Source: an uncultured Eubacteriales bacterium
Lineage (GTDB): Bacteria > Bacillota > Clostridia > Oscillospirales > Acutalibacteraceae
Direction: 5' to 3'
DNA length: 64,000 nucleotides
Assembly (NCBI GenBank): GCA_934466515.1
Contig: CAKSLH010000003.1
Location: 62,001 to 126,000, forward strand
Part shown: positions 59,605-64,000 of the stretch, piece by piece
Numbering within the stretch: the first letter of the stretch is position 1
Layout of the letters: each line of letters opens with the position of its first letter
Program-made: the position numbers and the translations under genes
The notes under the pieces: model-generated
What the model was told of the DNA's origin: nothing
The model's database searches: none
Seen by the model: the letters and a program-made list of their open reading frames with translations, nothing else

Positions 59605-60690
59605 ATGTCTGCTGCAACTTTAAAGAAACAAAGCCGCATTGCGGCATGGAGGGAAAAATTCTCAAATTCCTCCGGTGCCGATAAGCGCAGAATGATCACG
59701 GATTTACTGTTCAATAACGCAATGTATATTATCATTGCAATTGCGATAATATATATCGCAATAAGAGTTCCGGCATTTTTGTCGGTTTCATCGGTTGTTA
59801 ATATTATTTCGCTGACAGCCGCAAAGCTGCCGATAGCCTTGGGAATAGGCGGAGCAATAGTTCTTACGGGTACCGATATTTCAGCCGGCCGCTGTGTAGG
59901 TCTTACCGCATGTATCGCGGCGTCTCTGCTTCAGATGACGACCTACGCGAAAAAAATATTCCCGAATTTACCCGTTATGCCTCTTTGGGCGGTGCTTTTA
60001 ATAGTAATCGCCGTCGGAGCGACTGTCGGACTTGTAAACGGATTTTTCGTTGCTAAATTCAAGCTTCATCCGTTTATAGTTACTCTTTCAACTCAGCTTA
60101 TTGTATTCGGTCTTGTTCTTATGTATCTTATGATAGGCGGAAATAACGGTCAGACCCTTTCTGGACTTGATTCTTCCTATACCGATTTTGTAAGAGGAAC
60201 TCTGTTTACCGTAGGCGGCGTTGCGGTTCCTAAGTATGTGCTTTATTCGGTAATACTTACGGCTGTAATGTGGGTTATCTGGAATAAAACCAAATTCGGT
60301 AAAAATATGTTTGCCGTTGGCTCAAATGAAGAGGCGGCTAATGTTTCTGGCGTAAATGTATTTAAGACAATTGTTCTTGTTTTCGTCCTTGCTGGCGTTA
60401 TGTACGGTATAACAGGCTTTATCGAGGGCGCGAGAATTGCTTCCTGCTCGGCTAATACAGGTCTTAACTATGAATCGGATGCAATTGCCGCATGCGTTAT
60501 CGGCGGTGTTTCGTTCGTAGGCGGTACAGGAAAAATAAGCGGAATTGTAATAGGCGTGTTCTTATTGCAGATAATATTCGTAGGTCTTAACTTCCTTTCT
60601 GTAGACGCTAATATGCTTTATGTTATAAAGGGTCTTATAATCCTTGTTGCCTGCGCTATTGATATGCGTAAATACCTTGCCCGCAAATAA
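59605..60690 (+). CDS. mglC: Sugar ABC transporter, permease
   Basis: The 361-residue protein has about nine membrane segments and BPD_transp_2 features: LGIGGAIVLTGTDISAGRCVG, LVNGFFVAKFKLHPFIVTL, FAVGSNEEAANVSGVNV and CVIGGVSFVGGTGKISG. The ATG at 59605 lies seven bases after CGGAGG; the ATG at 59599 is too close. Confidence 0.93.
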   Translation: MSAATLKKQSRIAAWREKFSNSSGADKRRMITDLLFNNAMYIIIAIAIIYIAIRVPAFLSVSSVVNIISLTAAKLPIALGIGGAIVLTGTDISAGRCVGLTACIAASLLQMTTYAKKIFPNLPVMPLWAVLLIVIAVGATVGLVNGFFVAKFKLHPFIVTLSTQLIVFGLVLMYLMIGGNNGQTLSGLDSSYTDFVRGTLFTVGGVAVPKYVLYSVILTAVMWVIWNKTKFGKNMFAVGSNEEAANVSGVNVFKTIVLVFVLAGVMYGITGFIEGARIASCSANTGLNYESDAIAACVIGGVSFVGGTGKISGIVIGVFLLQIIFVGLNFLSVDANMLYVIKGLIILVACAIDMRKYLARK

Positions 60691-60706
60691 TTAAGAGGTG
60701 GTAAAT

Positions 60707-61069
60707 GTGACGGAAAACGCAGCTTTGAATAACACTCCGAAAAAAACCGGCGGACTTTATGCAAAGGTCAAAATGTCGGTAAGAAGTGCGAATATAATGG
60801 TGGCGGTGCTAAGTATAGTGCTGATAGCAGCGACGGTGTTCATTGTCCGTCACAGCGGTTTTACCGTCAAATTCGAAACGGACGGCGGTTCGGTTGTTGA
60901 AAGCGTTAAGCTTAAATATTCCGATACCGTTCCTTTTGAGAACGACCCCGTCAAGGAAGGCTTCACTTTCGCCGGCTGGTATAAGGACAGCGCCTGCACC
61001 GAACGCTGGGAAAGCACCGATACCGTTTCGGGCTCAATGACTCTTTACGCAAAATGGATTAAAAATTAA
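60707..61069 (+). CDS. Small membrane protein with one InlB B-repeat
   Basis: The 120-residue protein has an N-terminal cytoplasmic piece, one membrane segment (ANIMVAVLSIVLIAATVFIV, about 32-51) and an external InlB B-repeat domain (Listeria-Bacteroides repeat) with VKFETDGGSVVESV and EGFTFAGWYKDSACTERW, ending SMTLYAKWIKN. Such repeats normally occur in series in large surface proteins. Here a single one ends the sugar transporter operon. The start is GTG at 60707 behind AAGAGGTGG. Function unknown. Confidence 0.78.
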   Translation: MTENAALNNTPKKTGGLYAKVKMSVRSANIMVAVLSIVLIAATVFIVRHSGFTVKFETDGGSVVESVKLKYSDTVPFENDPVKEGFTFAGWYKDSACTERWESTDTVSGSMTLYAKWIKN

Positions 61070-61076
61070 ATGCAAA

Positions 61077-61117
61077 AACAGCCAGCCCTGCACCGTTTAA
61101 TTGCAGGGTTGGCTGTT
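61077..61117 (+). terminator. Terminator of the sugar transporter operon
   Basis: AACAGCCAGCCCTGCA pairs with TGCAGGGTTGGCTGTT (one G-T pair) around a nine-base loop. The tail CTGTTACT is only weakly T-rich. Confidence 0.8.
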
Positions 61118-61130
61118 CTGTTACTCTGCC

Positions 61131-61159
61131 TTGAAAATTTATTTTAAAAATGTTATATT
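61131..61159 (+). promoter_or_regulatory. Promoter of the two-component system
   Basis: TTGAAA (61131-61136) and TATATT (61154-61159) are spaced by 17 bp, 34 bp before the start codon; AAAGGAG precedes the ATG. Confidence 0.65.
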
Positions 61160-61192
61160 AAATATAATAATATAAAGTAAAAGGAGCATGTT

Positions 61193-62785
61193 ATGAAATA
61201 TACTGTTTTGGTTGTTGACGATGAGGTGGAATTAAGGCATGCTCTTGTTGAAAAGGTAGATTGGGAGTCGGCGGAATTCGAGGTTATCGGAGAGGCGGAA
61301 AACGGCGTTGAGGCTTTGGATGTCATAGAAACATTAGAGCCCGACCTTATTATAACCGATATTAAAATGCCGATGATTTCGGGGCTTGAGCTGGCACGGC
61401 AGGTAAGGGAAATGAGACCTGCTACGCAAATCGTTTTTTTAAGCGGATATGACAGCTTTGAATATGCGAGAACCGCGATTGATTATAATGTCATAAGCTA
61501 TCTGTTAAAGCCTATTTCTTCCGAGGAAATGTCACACGAGCTTTTTGAAATCCATAGGAAAATGGATGAGAAAATCGGAAACGCAGTAAAATTTTTGGAT
61601 CAGGACTTAAAAATTCAGCTTGAAAGGGCAAAGGTATCAGAATTTTTAATGCCGCTTATGCTCGGCTCAAATGAATCCCAGCTTAATGAGAAGGAGCTGA
61701 TTTCAAGAGCGGAGGAGCTTAAAATAATCGCAAAAAACGCTGAAAATTCAGGTTTTTGCGTTATGGTTTCAAAATTCAAGGATGTTAAAAACCGTGAGTG
61801 CACATCCTCAAAGCATATTGAGTTTATCTCAAATGTTATGTCTAAATATCTTAAATCTAAAAGCTTTGTTGTATACGGCAGAGCCGTAACTCTGCTTGTG
61901 TTAAATGAGGATAAAGACCCTGCACTTGCGCTTGAGCTTCCGTTAAAGGAAATCGTTCAGACCTCAAAAAGGCTTCTTAATCAGACCTGCACAATAGGCG
62001 TCAGCCGAGTATTTAAAAAGCTTTCCGCCTGCTCGGACGCTTATTTTCAGGCTGTCACCGCAAGACGGTATACTTCAGACGGAAACGGCGAGGTTAGATT
62101 TATAAACGATCAGGAAAGCGATACCCAGCTTGAATTCGATATAGCCGAGAAAACGGTTTTAAGCCTTGAACAGCTGCTTAAGGTAGGAACAAAGCAGTCT
62201 TTAGACGGTTTTATAAACGGACTTTATGAAAACAATACCCCTGAAAACGCAAATCTTCTTGTAATGCAGATTATTGCTACCGTTTACAGAGTAGTAAGCG
62301 CTGTTTCGGATAAAAGCGGACTTATGAAGCTTATTCAGGATAATCCCATATTTTCCCGCATGACCTCATACAGCAGCGAAAGCGTTATGAAAACGGAGCT
62401 TACGAATTTCTGCATGAGCGCAAAAACAATTATCGAAAGCTCGCAGAAAAGAGACAGCGAGGTTTTATGCGACAGGGTTATCGAAATAATAGATAAGAAT
62501 TTCGGCGACGAGGAGCTTTCTCTTACCGCCGTGAGCAACGAGCTTGCCGTAAGCCCGAATTATCTGAGCGCACTTATTAAAAAGACAAAGGGCAAGAATT
62601 TCATCACCCTTTTAACCGAAAAAAGAATGAAAGCGGCTTATGATATGATAGTCTGCTCTTCTCTTAAAATGCTTGAAATTTCCGAAAAGTGCGGCTACAG
62701 CGACCAGCATTATTTCAGCTATTGCTTTAAAAAATTCTACGGCGAATCGCCGAATAAATTAAGACAGTCGAGGGAAACGCAATGA
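61193..62785 (+). CDS. YesN-type response regulator with AraC DNA-binding domain
   Basis: The 530-residue protein has an N-terminal receiver (VLVVDDEVELRHAL, phosphoacceptor Asp in LIITDIKMPMISGLE, Lys in SYLLKPISSEEM), a long middle part, and a C-terminal AraC-type double HTH (SLTAVSNELAVSPNYLSALI and LEISEKCGYSDQHYFSYCF). This pattern is typical of Firmicute regulators of sugar transport. The sugar ABC operon just upstream is the probable target. It overlaps its kinase gene by four bases (ATGA). Confidence 0.94.
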   Translation: MKYTVLVVDDEVELRHALVEKVDWESAEFEVIGEAENGVEALDVIETLEPDLIITDIKMPMISGLELARQVREMRPATQIVFLSGYDSFEYARTAIDYNVISYLLKPISSEEMSHELFEIHRKMDEKIGNAVKFLDQDLKIQLERAKVSEFLMPLMLGSNESQLNEKELISRAEELKIIAKNAENSGFCVMVSKFKDVKNRECTSSKHIEFISNVMSKYLKSKSFVVYGRAVTLLVLNEDKDPALALELPLKEIVQTSKRLLNQTCTIGVSRVFKKLSACSDAYFQAVTARRYTSDGNGEVRFINDQESDTQLEFDIAEKTVLSLEQLLKVGTKQSLDGFINGLYENNTPENANLLVMQIIATVYRVVSAVSDKSGLMKLIQDNPIFSRMTSYSSESVMKTELTNFCMSAKTIIESSQKRDSEVLCDRVIEIIDKNFGDEELSLTAVSNELAVSPNYLSALIKKTKGKNFITLLTEKRMKAAYDMIVCSSLKMLEISEKCGYSDQHYFSYCFKKFYGESPNKLRQSRETQ

Positions 62786-64000
62786 AAAAACGCTTAAAGC
62801 CTGCAATCAGCCTTTCGGCGCTGACGGTCGCCGCGGTAGTCGCCGCATCGCTGACAGCCGTTTCCTGCACCGTTGCTATCTTCGCCTCGGTTTACGGAAA
62901 TTCTCTTAAGCAAAACGCTAGGGTAAATACCGAGCAGACCGTCACTCAGGCGGCGGTTGCGGTTAACAATACCCTTGACTCAATGCGCTATGAGCTTGAC
63001 GGGATAACGGAGCTTTCAAAAAACAGCATTTCAAAGGAAGAATTCGCGGATAAAATAAGCTCGCTTTTAAAAATAAAAAGCGATATTGTTTCGGTTGCGG
63101 TTTACGGGGAAAACGGCGAAATAATTCAGTGTACGGGAAACAGCTCAAAAAACCTTAAAAATATTTATAAGGATTTGTCCTTTGATAAAAAAAGCTTTGA
63201 CGCGTCGCCCGAATTTTCCATTTCAAAGCCCCATGTTCAGACCCTCTTTGAGGGAAGCTATCCGTGGGTTGTCACAGCCGCAAAAAGGGCAGATGCTCCC
63301 GTTTTTGAAAACGGCGTTTATATAGCGGTCGATTTCAGCTTTGTAAAGCTTGCGGATTATATAGATAAGGTCGGCGTCGGAAGCCACGGATATTGCTATA
63401 TCGCGGATAACGGCGGAAATGTTATTTACCACCCTCAGCAGCAGATGCTGTTTTCGGGTCTTAAATCCGAAAGCACCGAGCCTGCGCAAAGTCTTTCGGG
63501 CGGAGTTGTTACAGAGGGTAAAAAAATAACCGCCGTAAGCTCCGTTTCAGACGGAAAATGGAAAATAATAGGCATCAGCTACACGGACGAATTTGAGGAC
63601 GAAAAGACCGCGCAGATATTTTTCAGCGTAAGCATTGCGTTTTTGTGCTGCTTTGCGGTATGCGTCGCGGTTGTGCTTATATATCAGAGGGTTTTTAATA
63701 AGCCTGTAAAAAGACTTATTAAGGATATGAAGGAATTTGAAAACAGCGCCGACAGCTTTGAATATAAAATAAGAAACAATTCGGTTAAGGAGCTAACAGA
63801 GCTTAATAATTCCTTTGCCCACATGTCGGGTGAAATTAAAAAGCTTATGGAAAAGGTGCGAAATGAGGAAACTCAGCTTAGAAAAACCGAGCTAAAGGCT
63901 CTGCAGGCGCAGATAAATCCGCATTTTCTTTATAATACGCTTGATTCTGTTCAGTGGATGTGCGAACAAGGAAAAAACAAGGACGCCGCCGCAATGGTAA
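62782..64000 (+). CDS. YesM-type sensor histidine kinase (cut by window end)
   Basis: The reading frame stays open from ATG 62782 to the window end, 406 complete codons. It encodes an N-terminal membrane segment (about residues 10-38), an extracellular dCache-like sensor of about 230 residues (AVYGENGEIIQC, HGYCYIADNGGNVIYHP), a second membrane segment (IAFLCCFAVCVAVVLIY), a HAMP region, and the start of a His_kinase domain with ALQAQINPHFLYNTLDSVQWM, whose His is the phosphorylation site. The ATPase domain lies beyond the window. It pairs with the preceding regulator, probably to sense extracellular sugar. Confidence 0.93.
   Translation, partial: MKKRLKPAISLSALTVAAVVAASLTAVSCTVAIFASVYGNSLKQNARVNTEQTVTQAAVAVNNTLDSMRYELDGITELSKNSISKEEFADKISSLLKIKSDIVSVAVYGENGEIIQCTGNSSKNLKNIYKDLSFDKKSFDASPEFSISKPHVQTLFEGSYPWVVTAAKRADAPVFENGVYIAVDFSFVKLADYIDKVGVGSHGYCYIADNGGNVIYHPQQQMLFSGLKSESTEPAQSLSGGVVTEGKKITAVSSVSDGKWKIIGISYTDEFEDEKTAQIFFSVSIAFLCCFAVCVAVVLIYQRVFNKPVKRLIKDMKEFENSADSFEYKIRNNSVKELTELNNSFAHMSGEIKKLMEKVRNEETQLRKTELKALQAQINPHFLYNTLDSVQWMCEQGKNKDAAAMV

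Overview
The window looks like a chromosome segment of an anaerobic, low-to-mid GC Gram-positive bacterium of the Clostridia, most like the Ruminococcaceae/Oscillospiraceae. The grounds are the gene families and their order: miaB-ylbF-mutS-mutL-miaA followed by yggS-sepF-ylmH-divIVA-lspA, a two-gene transketolase, rubrerythrin, RqcH, YhaM and a PHP-type tyrosine phosphatase. Strong GGAGG ribosome sites and TTGACA/TATAAT promoters fit the same picture. No tRNA, rRNA, CRISPR array, transposase or phage gene was seen.

Layout. 1-6.5 kb: a divergent AraC-type regulator (cut by the window edge) and an L-fucose operon (fucI, SGNH hydrolase, fucU, fucA, GH94 phosphorylase). 6.5-7.7 kb: cassette 1, an XRE repressor plus a DUF6809-like gene between two copies of a structured repeat. 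7.7-9.1 kb: an OpgB-like phosphoglycerol transferase. 9.3-24.6 kb: fifteen collinear housekeeping genes for tRNA modification, mismatch repair, cell division, lipoprotein processing, pseudouridylation and transketolase. 24.7-26.2 kb: cassette 2 (SLOG protein plus XRE regulator). 26.2-28.5 kb: queT, rnhA and lexA, and a split TSUP permease, all on the minus strand. 28.5-33.7 kb: a hairpin insert between 27-bp direct repeats, then hydrolase, membrane Mur ligase, Ddl-like ligase and CDF exporter. 33.8-36.2 kb: an amino-acid ABC transporter. 36.2-37.2 kb: cassette 3 (DUF6809-like plus XRE). 37.3-43 kb: purA, yhaM-like, DUF1858, trmK, rqcH and a TIM-barrel protein. 43-46.1 kb: an orphan Wzz/BY-kinase/phosphatase triad and a YfiH protein. 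46.1-51.7 kb: rubrerythrin, cysK, an aminotransferase and secDF. 51.7-56.4 kb: cassette 4 (large tandem-HTH regulator, zinc-ribbon membrane protein, PrsW protease). 56.4-64 kb: RNase P RNA, an Mgl-type sugar ABC transporter and a YesN/YesM two-component system cut by the window end.

The most unusual signal is the repeat family. Eight copies occur, and they fall into four pairs. Each pair is in direct orientation and brackets one small divergent cassette that contains an XRE regulator. Cassettes 1 and 3 are paralogous and lie in opposite orientation on the chromosome, and their repeats flip with them. Inside the repeats the hairpin stems differ between copies but still pair, and a 64-bp block is identical in three copies and inverted in one. 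This suggests a structured repeat that travels with, or is exchanged around, regulator-plus-cargo cassettes. No mobilising enzyme is present in the window, so mobility is inference.
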